The notes beneath the pieces were generated by a model that worked only from the letters and a program-made list of their open reading frames with translations, ran no database searches and was not told the DNA's origin. Position numbers and translations under genes: made by a program. Positions 29,079 to 38,433 of a stretch of 64,000 bases of DNA are shown here, piece after piece; the stretch's first letter is position 1; each line of letters starts with the position of its first letter. The stretch comes from Anoxybacteroides rupiense (GTDB lineage: Bacteria > Bacillota > Bacilli > Bacillales > Anoxybacillaceae), in the NCBI RefSeq assembly GCF_014196195.1, contig NZ_JACIDF010000001.1, positions 558,001 to 622,000 of the forward strand, given 5' to 3'.

Positions 29079-29573
29079 ATGGATCGTATTATTCCAATTA
29101 AAGGTAAGGTTAAGTTTTCCATAACTTTGGATCCCGGTGTATGGATTTTTGATGACCGCAAAGTTGACTTGCATACTTACTTTTCAGGACAGACAGAAAA
29201 AGCCGAAAAAGAGGATGAAATTCAAAAAATATCGGCATACTGGGACCGAGAAATTCAAGAAGGCGCATATTTTCCGCCAACCCTAAAAACAGAAAAGAAA
29301 TTTGTCAAAGAAAAGATCATTACTGGAACATTCGGAATGCCGCTCGCTCCATTTTTAAACAATGCCGAAGTGCTAGATGATGCAACAGAGCTAATGATTG
29401 TCACCGACAACGGTGAATTCACAATTCCGCTTCAACAAGCCTACCAACTTGTTCTCGGCTTTTCGAAAGATGGAAAGCCTTTAAAAGAAAATGGGCCTGT
29501 CCACGTATATTTCGGAGACGGCTCAAACCAGAACACCCCCATCACTCATGTACGTGAGTTGATCATTCAGTGA
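29079..29573 (+). CDS. YlaL-position protein, annotated in relatives as peptidyl-prolyl isomerase-like
   Basis: 164 residues starting MDRIIPIKGKVKFSITLDPG. AGAGGAG lies nine bases before this ATG. It lies between ylaN and ylaK as in Bacillus. I recall such proteins being named peptidyl-prolyl cis-trans isomerase, but I see no clear FKBP, cyclophilin or parvulin motif, so the activity is doubtful. No signal peptide or membrane segment. Confidence 0.75.
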   Translation: MDRIIPIKGKVKFSITLDPGVWIFDDRKVDLHTYFSGQTEKAEKEDEIQKISAYWDREIQEGAYFPPTLKTEKKFVKEKIITGTFGMPLAPFLNNAEVLDDATELMIVTDNGEFTIPLQQAYQLVLGFSKDGKPLKENGPVHVYFGDGSNQNTPITHVRELIIQ

Positions 29574-29579
29574 TACCGG

Positions 29580-29650
29580 CCATCGCAGCTGTCCGTCAGC
29601 AACGGACAGCTGCGATGGTAGACAAAGTCCATTTTGAATTTGTCTACCAT
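29580..29650. repeat. Two overlapping hairpins after the YlaL-position gene
   Basis: The first is a perfect 17-bp stem (29580-29596 with 29602-29618). The second is a perfect 12-bp stem (ATGGTAGACAAA 29615-29626 with TTTGTCTACCAT 29639-29650). They share 29615-29618, so they compete at the base. The second left arm shares TGGTAGACAAAGT with the speA terminator at 40391. Confidence 0.75.
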
Positions 29651-29737
29651 CCTTTATCCAGCATAAGGACATAAGTGAATGGATTTTAGATTTGTGTTGA
29701 TGCCCCAGTAAAAACGAAGGGATATCACTCGCTGCTT

Positions 29738-29855
29738 CCTAGCTTTTCTGCCGAAGCCGGCAAGCCCTTTATGAACAACGAACGCTTTGCGGGCCATTCC
29801 GTTGCCTGCTGGGGTTCCTGTTCGGGAGAAGAGGCAGAAAAAGCTGGGGATTGAA
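29738..29855. repeat. Decayed non-coding repeat, copy 1
   Basis: 29773-29846 matches 62496-62567 at about four of five positions by eye, including GAACGCTTT, CGGGCCA, GTTCCTGTT and GAAGAGGCAGAAAA. A shorter third match is at 41889-41932. No reading frame is conserved between the copies. Confidence 0.6.
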
Positions 29856-29924
29856 CTAGGACAATCAGCAGTTTTTAGTAAAACAATGAATAAGCAGCAC
29901 TTGTGATTTTATGAAGTATTTATA

Positions 29925-31256
29925 TCATAGTAAATCAGCGGCAAGCTGCGCTAATCCAGAACGTTCCCCTTTGATTAAGCGAACATGACCAGCAATCTTT
30001 TGCTCTTTAAATTTTTCCACGACATATGTTAACCCATTGTTGTATTCATCTAAATATGGATGGTCAATTTGCTCTGGATCGCCCATTAAAATAATTTTGC
30101 TTTTCTCACCAACGCGCGTAAGGATTGTTTTCACCTCATGCTTTGTTAGATTTTGCGCTTCATCAATAATAATAAACTGCTCAGGCAAGCTGCGGCCGCG
30201 TATATACGTGAGTGCTTCCACTTCAATGGAGCTCATGCCGGCTAAAATCGCATCAAGCTCTCCAGGCTTTTTTGTGTTAAATAAATATTCAAGGTTATCA
30301 AAAATCGGCTGCATCCACGGCCTCAATTTTTCTTGCTTTTCTCCCGGCAAAAATCCGATATCCTTGCCAACCGGAACAATTGGTCTTGCTACAAGCAGTT
30401 TCTTATATGTTCCCAAATCTTCTGTCTGCATCAATCCGGCTGCTAATGCAAGGAGCGTTTTTCCTGTTCCAGCCTTGCCAATAAGAGTGACAAGCGAAAC
30501 ATCCTTGCGCATGAGCAGTTCAAATGCCATCGTTTGCTGAACATTGCGCGGACGAATCCCCCACACATGATCATAATGGAAAAGCAGCTTCTTCACTTTT
30601 TTTCCGGAGTGATCAACAATGCCAATAGCCGATGCTGAGCTGCCAAGCGCATCTTTGATAATAATAAACTGGTTTGGATAAAATGGATGGTTGGCGATTT
30701 CCGAAAGAACAATTTCGCCCTTTTCATAAAATCGTTTTAAATGGTCCATGCTGATATACAGTTCAAGAAAGCCTGTATAAATGTGATCGATATCAACCAC
30801 ACGATCGCTTAAAAAATCCTCTGCCTGCAATCCAATGGCATCCGCTTTCACGCGAACAAGCGCATCTTTACTTACTAAAATCACTAAACGCCCATTTTCT
30901 TTTGTTTGCTCTTCAAGAGATAAATTTTTCGCAACCGCTAAAATACGATTATCATTCGTTTTTTCAACGAAGATTTCTTGCAATTGATGAAAGGAGCGAT
31001 GATTCAATTCAATACGCAGCACTCCTCCATTATCAAGTAAAATTTTTTCATGCAGCTTTCCATTTTCTCGCAAGCGGTCAATCAGTTTCGATACTTGCCG
31101 CGCATTTCTCCCAACCTCATCCATATATCGCTTTTTTGAATCCACTTCTTCTAACACAACAGCAGGAATGACCACTTCATTGTCTTCAAATGAAAAAATG
31201 GAGTAAGGATCTTGCAAAAGTACGTTAGTATCAAGTACATATATTTTATTCCCCAA
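29925..31256 (-). CDS. ylaK: PhoH-type ATPase with N-terminal PIN domain (YlaK)
   Basis: 443 residues from a TTG start at 31256, close to the 442 of B. subtilis YlaK; upstream in-frame sequence is not conserved. The PIN domain (about 1-140) has the acidic motif YVLDTNVLLQDP. The PhoH ATPase domain (about 240-443) has Walker A GKAGTGKT and Walker B IIIDEAQNLT. PIN-PhoH (PhoH2-like) proteins are proposed RNA helicase/ribonucleases. It is divergent from ylaJ. Confidence 0.9.
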   Translation of the reverse strand: MGNKIYVLDTNVLLQDPYSIFSFEDNEVVIPAVVLEEVDSKKRYMDEVGRNARQVSKLIDRLRENGKLHEKILLDNGGVLRIELNHRSFHQLQEIFVEKTNDNRILAVAKNLSLEEQTKENGRLVILVSKDALVRVKADAIGLQAEDFLSDRVVDIDHIYTGFLELYISMDHLKRFYEKGEIVLSEIANHPFYPNQFIIIKDALGSSASAIGIVDHSGKKVKKLLFHYDHVWGIRPRNVQQTMAFELLMRKDVSLVTLIGKAGTGKTLLALAAGLMQTEDLGTYKKLLVARPIVPVGKDIGFLPGEKQEKLRPWMQPIFDNLEYLFNTKKPGELDAILAGMSSIEVEALTYIRGRSLPEQFIIIDEAQNLTKHEVKTILTRVGEKSKIILMGDPEQIDHPYLDEYNNGLTYVVEKFKEQKIAGHVRLIKGERSGLAQLAADLL

Positions 31257-31386
31257 ATTTCCACGCCCCCATTTCATTATATTGGTTAAATTTTTTTGGA
31301 CGGGATTGATGTTATATACTATGAGCCAATGTATAAAGATAGAAGGTGATTCACAAAATAAAGTTAAAAACATTAGAGGTGCTTAA

Positions 31387-31986
31387 ATGATGAATGCTCG
31401 CTCTTTTTTCAGCGTTATCCTTCCTTTTTTTGTTCTGATGGGATGCAGCATGAGTAATGACAAACAAGAAATACCCAATCGCTCCTTTGTTCATGTGAAA
31501 AATACAACGAATGAAAAGATTGAAAATAAATCCGGTCAGCAAATTGCCCATCATTTAGCCGATTTAGCAGACCGCGTTCCGAATGTGAATGATGCAACAG
31601 CTCTCATCGTCGGAAAATATGCGATTGTAGGGATCGATATTAATGATAATATGGATACTTCACGCGTCGGTACAATTAAGTATTCGGTGGCTGAAGCTTT
31701 GCAAAAAGATCCTTACGGGGCCAATTCGATTATTATTGCTGATCCCGATTTATATGCACGATTAAAAAATATCGTCCGCCAAGTCGACAATGGACGGCCT
31801 GTACAAGCTTTTATGAACGAAATTGCTGCTATTGTAGGTCGGGTAATGCCAGAAATTCCAAGCGATTTATTGCAAACGAAAAATCCTTCACCGACTAATA
31901 CAAATGACTCCGAGTTAAACAAGCAGGAGGAAAAACAGCTCAATCAGCGTCAGGATAAGCAATCGAACCATTACTTAAACAAATAG
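31387..31986 (+). CDS. ylaJ: YlaJ/YhcN family sporulation lipoprotein
   Basis: 199 residues. A short signal peptide ends in the lipobox VLMGC. The body has LADRVPNVNDATALIVGKYAIVG and RIV..VDNGRPVQAFMNEI segments of the YhcN/YlaJ family, followed by a Gln/Asn/Lys-rich tail. Family members are spore or sporulation-associated lipoproteins with a role in germination. GAGGTG lies five to eight bases before the paired ATGs. Confidence 0.9.
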   Translation: MMNARSFFSVILPFFVLMGCSMSNDKQEIPNRSFVHVKNTTNEKIENKSGQQIAHHLADLADRVPNVNDATALIVGKYAIVGIDINDNMDTSRVGTIKYSVAEALQKDPYGANSIIIADPDLYARLKNIVRQVDNGRPVQAFMNEIAAIVGRVMPEIPSDLLQTKNPSPTNTNDSELNKQEEKQLNQRQDKQSNHYLNK

Positions 31987-32018
31987 AGCCTAGCCGAAAT
32001 TGGCTAAGCTCTTTTTTA
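31985..32018. terminator. Terminator after ylaJ
   Basis: AGAGC-C-TAGCC (31985-31995) pairs with GGCTA-A-GCTCT (32002-32012), followed by six T. It sits between convergent ylaJ and the flavin-fold gene. Confidence 0.85.
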
Positions 32019-32471
32019 TGCATTCCGTAGCGCTGTCATCACTTGATTATCCAACTTGGCAGCAGCCTGCGCATCATAGGTTTTTTCATACTTCGGCTCC
32101 ACCGAGATTTTTGAGCCATAAAACATAACATCGCGCACTTCCACAATATCCAACTCCACTAACGCAAGCTTCAGAGGCACTCCTTCCATTTTCTCGGCTT
32201 TAATGCTCGCTCGGCCGCTGATGGCATAAGTCGATTCATTCGCGATAACATTTACAACAACAAGAGGATTTTTCTGGATATTTTTCACAATCCGTGAACG
32301 ATTATCAACAGCAAAATAAAGACGCTCTTCGTCCGGCGCGAAAATCCAAGAAATTGAACTCACATTCGGGCCTCCTGTTTCGTGATCGATTGTCGCAAGC
32401 GTGACAAATCGTTCCTTTTGCAGTGCTTGAAACAGCGGTTCAATTAGCTTTTTCTCTACTGCATTTGCCAT
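32016..32471 (-). CDS. Pyridoxamine-5'-phosphate-oxidase-fold protein (general stress protein 26 type)
   Basis: 151 residues starting MANAVEKKLIEPLFQALQ. The flavin-binding split barrel signature is visible as RFVTLATIDHETGGPNVSSISW and LYFAVDNRSRIVKNIQKNPLVVVNV. Such proteins bind FMN or F420-like cofactors or heme; the substrate is unknown and it is not a true PdxH. GGAGG lies eight bases before the ATG at 32471. Confidence 0.8.
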   Translation of the reverse strand: MANAVEKKLIEPLFQALQKERFVTLATIDHETGGPNVSSISWIFAPDEERLYFAVDNRSRIVKNIQKNPLVVVNVIANESTYAISGRASIKAEKMEGVPLKLALVELDIVEVRDVMFYGSKISVEPKYEKTYDAQAAAKLDNQVMTALRNA

Positions 32472-32671
32472 GAAAAATTCCTCCCAAATGTTCATTATGT
32501 TTTAATCATACCCATTTTCTCCAAAAAGGAAAAGAGAAATGATATAATGAAAATAAAAGCGCGAAGATAAGCATCGGAATATGGCTTGGATTAAAGCCTC
32601 TCTGTTGCGCAACTGCGTTCCCTACCGATGATATGCAAATAAAAGACTGACTTGAACTAACGAGGTGGATG

Positions 32672-32872
32672 ATGAGAGTTAAATGTGTTCTCTGTGAGCA
32701 AATGGATACCATTGATGATGAATCCCTGCTTGCCAAACGGCTGCGCAACCGTCCAATTCATACATATATGTGCGAAAAATGCCACGAACGGATTGCGGAA
32801 AAAACAAAAGCGCGGCTTGCGACAGGAAAATTCCGCATCTATCGTTCATCAGAATCACATGATGAATGGTAA
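32672..32872 (+). CDS. ylaI: YlaI, small zinc-binding DUF2197 protein
   Basis: 66 residues starting MRVKCVLCEQMDTIDDE. Two CxxC pairs (CVLC and CEKC, about 27 residues apart) suggest a zinc site. A basic C-terminus follows. GAGGTG lies before two adjacent ATGs; the second gives the conserved YlaI start. Function unknown. Confidence 0.88.
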   Translation: MRVKCVLCEQMDTIDDESLLAKRLRNRPIHTYMCEKCHERIAEKTKARLATGKFRIYRSSESHDEW

Positions 32873-32897
32873 AAAGCACCGGATGCCGGTGCTTTTT
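32871..32897 (+). terminator. Terminator after ylaI
   Basis: AAAAAGCACCGG (32871-32882) and CCGGTGCTTTTTT (32886-32898) with loop ATG, starting at the stop codon. Confidence 0.88.
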
Positions 32898-33115
32898 TGT
32901 TATTTCGCTAAAACAAAAGTTCATTATCGTCTCTTCCTCGACCGTCAAGAAATGCGGATTCTACTTTATAACTGGGCTATAAATCCAATGCATGCGTTGA
33001 AGCAGACTAAAAACACAAGAAGCATGGCTTACGGCGGAAACCGATCTGTATTTCTATAGCAAACAAATGACGGACGATCCGTTTTCTCTGCTCGGATCAT
33101 ATAAAGCGTCAGTTC

Positions 33116-33409
33116 TCATATATCCTTAGGATAGTTCGTATATTTTTCGGGCTCGCTTTGAATTTGCTCAAGCATCCCTTCAATGAATTCGACCGGAAAC
33201 CGTGTGGCTTGCTCTTTTCCGCCTTTTTGGTAACTCACAATGTACATTTCTTCTTCTTTTACAAAAGCTACCTTTTCGATTTGAAAGTCAATCTTTAATA
33301 TATTTTTAAAAAGTTGTGCCGTGTCTTGTGCAGCATGGTCTTCAGGCCGGGCATCCGCCACCACTTGAATCGTCAACCAATTGTACAGGGCATCTTGTAA
33401 TGATTTCAT
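33116..33409 (-). CDS. Small conserved protein of unknown function
   Basis: 97 residues starting MKSLQDALYNWLTIQVVADARP. It is an acidic cytosolic protein with strands such as MYIVSYQKGG and no recognisable motif. It starts 13 bases after the ylaH stop, so it is probably co-transcribed with typA and ylaH. Confidence 0.75.
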   Translation of the reverse strand: MKSLQDALYNWLTIQVVADARPEDHAAQDTAQLFKNILKIDFQIEKVAFVKEEEMYIVSYQKGGKEQATRFPVEFIEGMLEQIQSEPEKYTNYPKDI

Positions 33410-33422
33410 GATTTTACCGCTC

Positions 33423-33740
33423 CTACTCACCGGCATTCATTTTTTGCTGCTGCGACTGACGCAAGCGAATCTTATAAATAATCAATACAATGGCCGCTAT
33501 CACCAGTCCTTCAGCAATCGGCAAAAAGACAGCGAAAAATGTTAAAATTGTACAGCCGAGCGCAAGCAGAACATAAATAATGACGTTTTTTAACAAAGGA
33601 AGCTGTTTAGCAAAACCAAGACGATAAACAATAGCCGATAAAATAAAAACCGTGATATAAAGAAGCCACATTCCCCGTTCGGGATTGTCATGCACCTGAT
33701 ATAACGAAGCAAAAAAGGAAAGCCGCTCCATCACATTCAT
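33423..33740 (-). CDS. ylaH: YlaH, small membrane protein
   Basis: 105 residues with three membrane helices (about 24-42, 48-72 and 75-92). The start region is odd: it lies right behind a run of seven A and nine G, and both an ATG at 33740 and one at 33731 are in frame. AGAAGG fits either. The gene follows typA as in B. subtilis. Confidence 0.85.
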   Translation of the reverse strand: MNVMERLSFFASLYQVHDNPERGMWLLYITVFILSAIVYRLGFAKQLPLLKNVIIYVLLALGCTILTFFAVFLPIAEGLVIAAIVLIIYKIRLRQSQQQKMNAGE

Positions 33741-33760
33741 CCTTCTCCCCCCCCCTTTTT

Positions 33761-35602
33761 TTATCTTGCTTGCTCGGCTGCTTTCTTTTTCTTGGCCAGC
33801 TTCTCCCGTTCGTTTTTATCTAAAATTTTCTTCCGTAAACGAATGGATTTTGGCGTTATTTCACAATATTCATCATCATTTAAGTACTCGAGTGCTTCTT
33901 CAAGCGTCATCAGCCGCGGTTTTTTCATGGTCACCGTCTGCTCTTTCGTAGATGAACGAATGTTGGTTGCGTGCTTTACTTTGCAGATATTGACGACTAA
34001 ATCATTCTCGCGCGTATGCTCGCCAACAATCATGCCTTCATACACTTCTGTTCCCGGCTCGACAAAGATCGTTCCCCGATCCTCGACCTGCATAATGCCG
34101 TACGATGTCGCTTTACCTGTCTCCATTGAAATCAGGACACCTTGTCTCCGTCCGCCGACCAATCCTTTTTGTACAGGAGCATAATGATCAAATGAGTGAT
34201 TTAAAATTCCGTATCCTCGAGTTAAGGACATAAATTCGGTTCGATAGCCGATTAAACCGCGAGCCGGAACCATAAAAATCAAACGGACCTGCCCATTTTC
34301 GTTATGAATCATATCCGCCATCTCCCCTTTACGCATGCCAAGCGATTCTATAATCGCTCCTGTATATTCCTCAGGGATATCAATTTGTACCCGCTCTATT
34401 GGCTCAGACAGCGTTCCATCCATTTCCTTCATAATAACCTCTGGCTTCGATACTTGCAATTCAAAGCCTTCCCGCCTCATATTTTCAATTAAAATGGATA
34501 GGTGGAGCTCTCCTCTTCCTGAGACAATCCAAGCGTCAGGAGAATCTGTATTTTCTACTCTCAGACTAACGTCGGTTTCCAATTGCATTCGAAGGCGCTC
34601 TTCAATTTTTCGGGCCGTGACGTGCTTTCCTTCTCTTCCGGCAAATGGGCTATTATTGACTAAAAAAGTCATTTGTAATGTCGGCTCATCAATATGCAGT
34701 GCCGGCAACGCCTCCTGATGCTCGACAGGGCAGACCGTCTCTCCCACATTAATATCCTCCATCCCTGATACAGCAATAATATCTCCTGCTTCTGCTTCGG
34801 TGATTTCTATTCGTTTTAATCCAATAAAACCGAATAGCTTCGTCACCCGAAACGTCTTCACCGTACCATCGAGCTTCATTAAGGCCACTTGCTGCCCCAT
34901 TTTAATTGAACCGCGAAACACTCGGCCAATTCCGATTCTTCCTACATAATCATTGTAATCAAGCAACGCTACTTGAAACTGCAAAGGCTCGTTCCGATTA
35001 TCGATAGGAGCTGGTATGTGTTCAATAATGGTTTCAAACAATACCGACATATCCGCTTCCTGCTTGTCCGGATCAAGGCTGGCAGTTCCATTTAAAGCAG
35101 AGGCGTACACAACCGGAAAGTCCAGCTGTTCCTCCGATGCGCCAAGTTCAATGAATAAATCAATGACTTCATCAACCACTTCTTCCGGCCGAGCAAATTC
35201 ACGGTCGATTTTATTGACAACAACAATCGGTGTCAGCTGCTGTTCGAGCGCCTTTTTCAACACAAAGCGAGTCTGTGGCATGCAGCCTTCATATGCATCG
35301 ACAACAAGCAGAACACCGTCAACCATGCGCATAATCCGTTCGACTTCTCCGCCAAAATCCGCATGTCCCGGGGTGTCCAAAATATTAATACGTGTATCTT
35401 TATAATGAATCGCTGTATTTTTAGCCAAAATAGTAATCCCGCGTTCTCTTTCTAAATCATTACGATCCAATGCCCGTTCCTGCACCTGTTCATTTGCGCG
35501 GAAGGTTCCTGACTGGCGCAATAGCTGATCCACCAACGTCGTTTTGCCGTGGTCAACATGGGCAATAATAGCAATATTTCGCAAATCTTCTCGCCGTTTC
35601 AC
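33761..35602 (-). CDS. typA: Ribosome-associated GTPase TypA/BipA
   Basis: 613 residues from the GTG at 35602, with AGGAG eight bases upstream; this gives [23 protein letters not shown]. The G1 motif [10 protein letters not shown]3 [10 protein letters not shown] and G4 NKID are all present, followed by EF-G-like domains and the BipA-specific C-terminal domain. It is a translation factor GTPase involved in 50S assembly and stress growth. Confidence 0.97.
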   Translation of the reverse strand: MKRREDLRNIAIIAHVDHGKTTLVDQLLRQSGTFRANEQVQERALDRNDLERERGITILAKNTAIHYKDTRINILDTPGHADFGGEVERIMRMVDGVLLVVDAYEGCMPQTRFVLKKALEQQLTPIVVVNKIDREFARPEEVVDEVIDLFIELGASEEQLDFPVVYASALNGTASLDPDKQEADMSVLFETIIEHIPAPIDNRNEPLQFQVALLDYNDYVGRIGIGRVFRGSIKMGQQVALMKLDGTVKTFRVTKLFGFIGLKRIEITEAEAGDIIAVSGMEDINVGETVCPVEHQEALPALHIDEPTLQMTFLVNNSPFAGREGKHVTARKIEERLRMQLETDVSLRVENTDSPDAWIVSGRGELHLSILIENMRREGFELQVSKPEVIMKEMDGTLSEPIERVQIDIPEEYTGAIIESLGMRKGEMADMIHNENGQVRLIFMVPARGLIGYRTEFMSLTRGYGILNHSFDHYAPVQKGLVGGRRQGVLISMETGKATSYGIMQVEDRGTIFVEPGTEVYEGMIVGEHTRENDLVVNICKVKHATNIRSSTKEQTVTMKKPRLMTLEEALEYLNDDEYCEITPKSIRLRKKILDKNEREKLAKKKKAAEQAR

Positions 35603-35721
35603 CTTTTTCACTCCTATGTGTAAATTGCTCGTTTATTATATCATAAAGATCATAGAAAAGCGGAATATTTTCGTGTAGACTGAATAAAGAAGAGAAAAGA
35701 TAATGAAGAAGGGAGATTTTC

Positions 35722-35907
35722 ATGAAATCGTTTCAGCCGATCTTTTTGCTGTTTGCAATCTTAGCAGCTTCCTCCATTATGGCTATTGGCATTTTTATCG
35801 CTGAACAAAGCGTGATCGGTATCATTATTTCATTCCTTATCTTTATCATCATCATGGGGACTGGATTTGCTGTGAAAAAACGAAAGCGGCAAAAGGGAAC
35901 ATTATAA
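35722..35907 (+). CDS. ylaF: YlaF, DUF5325 small membrane protein
   Basis: 61 residues with two membrane helices and a basic tail KKRKRQKG. It is next to typA as in B. subtilis, where the gene is ylaF. GAAGGGAG lies before the ATG. Function unknown. Confidence 0.85.
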   Translation: MKSFQPIFLLFAILAASSIMAIGIFIAEQSVIGIIISFLIFIIIMGTGFAVKKRKRQKGTL

Positions 35908-35937
35908 ACCGGGACAAACAACAGCTTGTCCCGGTTT
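35906..35937. terminator. Terminator between ylaF and the IMPase gene
   Basis: Perfect 12-bp arms AAACCGGGACAA (35906-35917) and TTGTCCCGGTTT (35926-35937) with an 8-base loop. It overlaps both stop codons of the convergent genes. Confidence 0.85.
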
Positions 35938-36731
35938 CATTTCCGGATGTATTGCTGCAAAATCTCACGATGGAGCCCTGGCTTCGATACAAATACAGAA
36001 CTCGGACCGAGAAGATCCAGCGGTTCACCATCTATATTCGTCACAAGCCCGCCCACCTCTTTAATAATGATAAGACCGCCGGCAAAATCCCATGGCGATA
36101 GCCTCATTGTCAAATAGGCATCAAGACGCCCCGCAGCAATATATGCCATTTCTAACGCAGCGGAACCATATGAGCGCGTTCCTCTGACTTCTTGTACAAG
36201 CCGGGCCAATTGTTTCGGATCGACTTGTTTATTTTCAATAATCCAAGATGCATTTAAGCAAATAATCGCTTCTGGAATGGATACAGGTTGCAACACTGGC
36301 AGCGGCCGATCGTTTAAAAAAGCGCCCTTGCCTTTTTGAGCATAATATAGCTCATCATGCACAACATCATACACATATCCAAGCATCCCTATACCATCTG
36401 CAAAAATGCCAATGGAAATCGCAAAATTGCGGCGTTGATGAATAAAGTTCATCGTTCCATCGATCGGGTCAATAATCCAAACTATGCCATCAAGCGCGGA
36501 TATACAATCGCCAAATCCCTCTTCTCCCAAGACGCGATGGGAAGGAAAGGTTTGTCTGATTCGTTCAATAAAAAATTGCTCAACTTCTTTGTCCACATTC
36601 GTAACTAAGTCGCTGCGGCTTGATTTCGTTTCAATCGTTAGCGTTTTCCGAAAGGCTTGATGAATGCGTTCACCTGCTTCTTTTATCCATTCCTTGGCGC
36701 ACTTGTCGATATGCTCCCAATTTGTGCTCAT
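35937..36731 (-). CDS. yktC: Inositol monophosphatase family protein (YktC/SuhB-like)
   Basis: 264 residues. The metal-binding motifs of the family are present: GEEGFG, WIIDPIDGTMNFIHQ and SPWDFAGGLIIIKEVGG. It probably removes phosphate from inositol phosphate, NADP or PAP-type substrates. The start at 36731 follows AGGAGGAG. The position near yktA supports orthology with B. subtilis yktC. Confidence 0.93.
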   Translation of the reverse strand: MSTNWEHIDKCAKEWIKEAGERIHQAFRKTLTIETKSSRSDLVTNVDKEVEQFFIERIRQTFPSHRVLGEEGFGDCISALDGIVWIIDPIDGTMNFIHQRRNFAISIGIFADGIGMLGYVYDVVHDELYYAQKGKGAFLNDRPLPVLQPVSIPEAIICLNASWIIENKQVDPKQLARLVQEVRGTRSYGSAALEMAYIAAGRLDAYLTMRLSPWDFAGGLIIIKEVGGLVTNIDGEPLDLLGPSSVFVSKPGLHREILQQYIRK

Positions 36732-36816
36732 TTTACTCCTCCTAAACAAAAAAATAATCATAAGCTTGTATGTACAAATATAAATTAGAATAGTGCAATT
36801 TGGTATATTCAGCAAG

Positions 36817-36845
36817 AAAAAACGAACCGCATCGTGCGTGGTTCG
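36817..36845 (-). terminator. Terminator after the 62-residue gene
   Basis: CGAACC (36823-36828) and GGTTCG (36840-36845) form the base of a hairpin. On the minus strand six T follow. Confidence 0.7.
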
Positions 36846-36861
36846 CCATATGATTGTCTTT

Positions 36862-37050
36862 TTATAATTGAAGACGCATAAACTCTTGGCGTAGCCTCTC
36901 TAATTTTCTTTTGCATTCCTGTTTTTTTTCTTCATCATTTTCCACCATCGCCTCATAAAGAGTCGCTAATTCATAATCAAGTTCAAGGCGCAATACCGCC
37001 ATTCGTCTTTCGCCATCCGACCGTTTTAATGAATTGACTGTTTTTTTCAT
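36862..37050 (-). CDS. Small charged coiled-coil-like protein
   Basis: 62 residues, very rich in Glu, Lys and Arg, likely one long helix (LELDYELATLYEAMVENDEE then KRKLERLRQEFMRL). AAGGGGG lies ten bases before the ATG. Its place near yktA-yktC recalls B. subtilis ykzI, but I cannot confirm that. Confidence 0.65.
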   Translation of the reverse strand: MKKTVNSLKRSDGERRMAVLRLELDYELATLYEAMVENDEEKKQECKRKLERLRQEFMRLQL

Positions 37051-37174
37051 TCACACCAGTCCCCCTTTCTTTTGTCCATTCTCGACCCAAATAACGAAAT
37101 TTTCTGATAGTTGTTGTTTATATATATTTATGTCAAGAAAGGGGGCTATGCAACAAATTTGTGTATTCGTCTAA

Positions 37175-37453
37175 TTATTTTTCATTTCCTTGAATCCAGT
37201 CGCCATTTTTGGCTTCCTTTGCTTTTTTAACCACTTGATAAGACGAATACCCGCTCGCCTTTTCAAACTCATCACAAAGCTTTTTTTCCTCGCTTTTGCT
37301 CGGGACAATTTCTTTAAACCGACGGTACAGGCTCATGAATTGTTCCCGCTCTATTCCCCGTTCGTATGCGGTTTCAATCGCTTCAAAAAATTTAATCACA
37401 TCAATAACCTCTTGCGTTGTCCAATCATAAGAAAATGGGTATGAGTAATCCAC
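37175..37453 (-). CDS. yktA: YktA, UPF0223 protein
   Basis: 92 residues from a GTG giving [19 protein letters not shown], the UPF0223 start, with GGAGGTG about nine bases upstream. [19 protein letters not shown] is almost invariant in the family. Small helical protein of unknown role. It follows the nitronate monooxygenase-like gene by 20 bases. Confidence 0.9.
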   Translation of the reverse strand: MDYSYPFSYDWTTQEVIDVIKFFEAIETAYERGIEREQFMSLYRRFKEIVPSKSEEKKLCDEFEKASGYSSYQVVKKAKEAKNGDWIQGNEK

Positions 37454-37473
37454 GATCTTTTTCACCTCCGCTG

Positions 37474-38433
37474 TTAGTTTGTCCATTTGTTGCGAATTTG
37501 TTCCGCTTCCCGAATCATCCGCTCCAACAGCTCTGCCACAGTCGGAACATCATGAATCAGCCCCATTACTTGTCCTGCCCACGCAAACCCCTCACTCGTT
37601 TTTCCGTCATAAATAAATCGGCGATTGGCTTCTCCGCTTATGTATATTTTCAATTGCTCATATGTTCCGCCTTGCTGCTCAATCTGTAAAATTTTTTCCG
37701 TCCACTCATTGGCAATGGCCCGTCCAGGAGCGCCTAAGCTGCGTTTAATAACAACTGTATCACTTTCTGATCCCTTAACAAGCATTTCTTTATACAACGG
37801 ATGGGCGTGGATACATTCTCGTGTCGCAATGAAGCGCGTGCCCATCTCAATCCCTTCTGCACCAAGAGCTAACGCAGCCATGAGCCCTCGGCCATCTCCA
37901 ATTCCTCCCGAAGCAATCACTGGAATCGATACAGAATCGACGACTTTTGGAATCAATACAAAGGTTCCTATATCATATTTTCCTAAATGGCCGCCACCTT
38001 CTTGCCCAACCACCATCACTGCATCAGCGCCCAATTCTTCCGCTTTGACCGCCTGCCGCACAGCCGCAACAAGCACTAGCTTTTTCACATTCACTCCCTT
38101 TAGCTGTTCGAAAAATGGAGCAGGGTTTCCGCCTGTAACCGATATAACCGGCACCTGCTCCTCAATGGCCGCCTCCAGCATGTGCGAAAATGGCCGTCCA
38201 TGCTGTCCAATCGCAAAATTCACTCCAAACGGCCGATCGGTTTTTTCTTTGACTTTTTTGATCTCAGCGCGCAAAGCATCCGGAGACGGCAGAGACATCG
38301 CCGTAATCTGCCCTAAGCCTCCAGCATTAGAAACGGCAGCCGCTAGGTCAGCATAAGCCAAATACGCCAATCCTCCTTGTATAATTGGATACTGAATCCC
38401 TAGCAGTTCTGTCACTCTTGTTTTCCAACCCAT
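37474..38433 (-). CDS. Nitronate monooxygenase / FabK-like flavoprotein
   Basis: 319 residues, a TIM barrel that binds FMN. Recognisable are [27 protein letters not shown] (with a His proposed as catalytic in this group), [14 protein letters not shown] and the phosphate-binding [11 protein letters not shown]. Members oxidise alkyl nitronates or reduce enoyl-ACP (FabK); these two cannot be separated by eye. GGAGG lies before the ATG. Confidence 0.85.
   Translation of the reverse strand: MGWKTRVTELLGIQYPIIQGGLAYLAYADLAAAVSNAGGLGQITAMSLPSPDALRAEIKKVKEKTDRPFGVNFAIGQHGRPFSHMLEAAIEEQVPVISVTGGNPAPFFEQLKGVNVKKLVLVAAVRQAVKAEELGADAVMVVGQEGGGHLGKYDIGTFVLIPKVVDSVSIPVIASGGIGDGRGLMAALALGAEGIEMGTRFIATRECIHAHPLYKEMLVKGSESDTVVIKRSLGAPGRAIANEWTEKILQIEQQGGTYEQLKIYISGEANRRFIYDGKTSEGFAWAGQVMGLIHDVPTVAELLERMIREAEQIRNKWTN

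Larger units (their letters stand above)
29574..29924. other. Gap with tandem hairpins and a decayed repeat
   Basis: 350 bases with no gene. It starts with two overlapping hairpins (separate entry), followed by a ~110-base element (29738-29855) whose ends are roughly inverted (CTAGCTTTTCTGCC and GGCAGAAAAAGCT) and whose interior matches sequence at 62496-62567. Confidence 0.6.

Noticed and set aside
37625-38356. Long plus-strand frame of 243 codons
   Set aside because: It lies fully antisense to the nitronate monooxygenase-like gene, has no ribosome binding site and a low-complexity Ser/Pro/Ala composition typical of a codon-position shadow.
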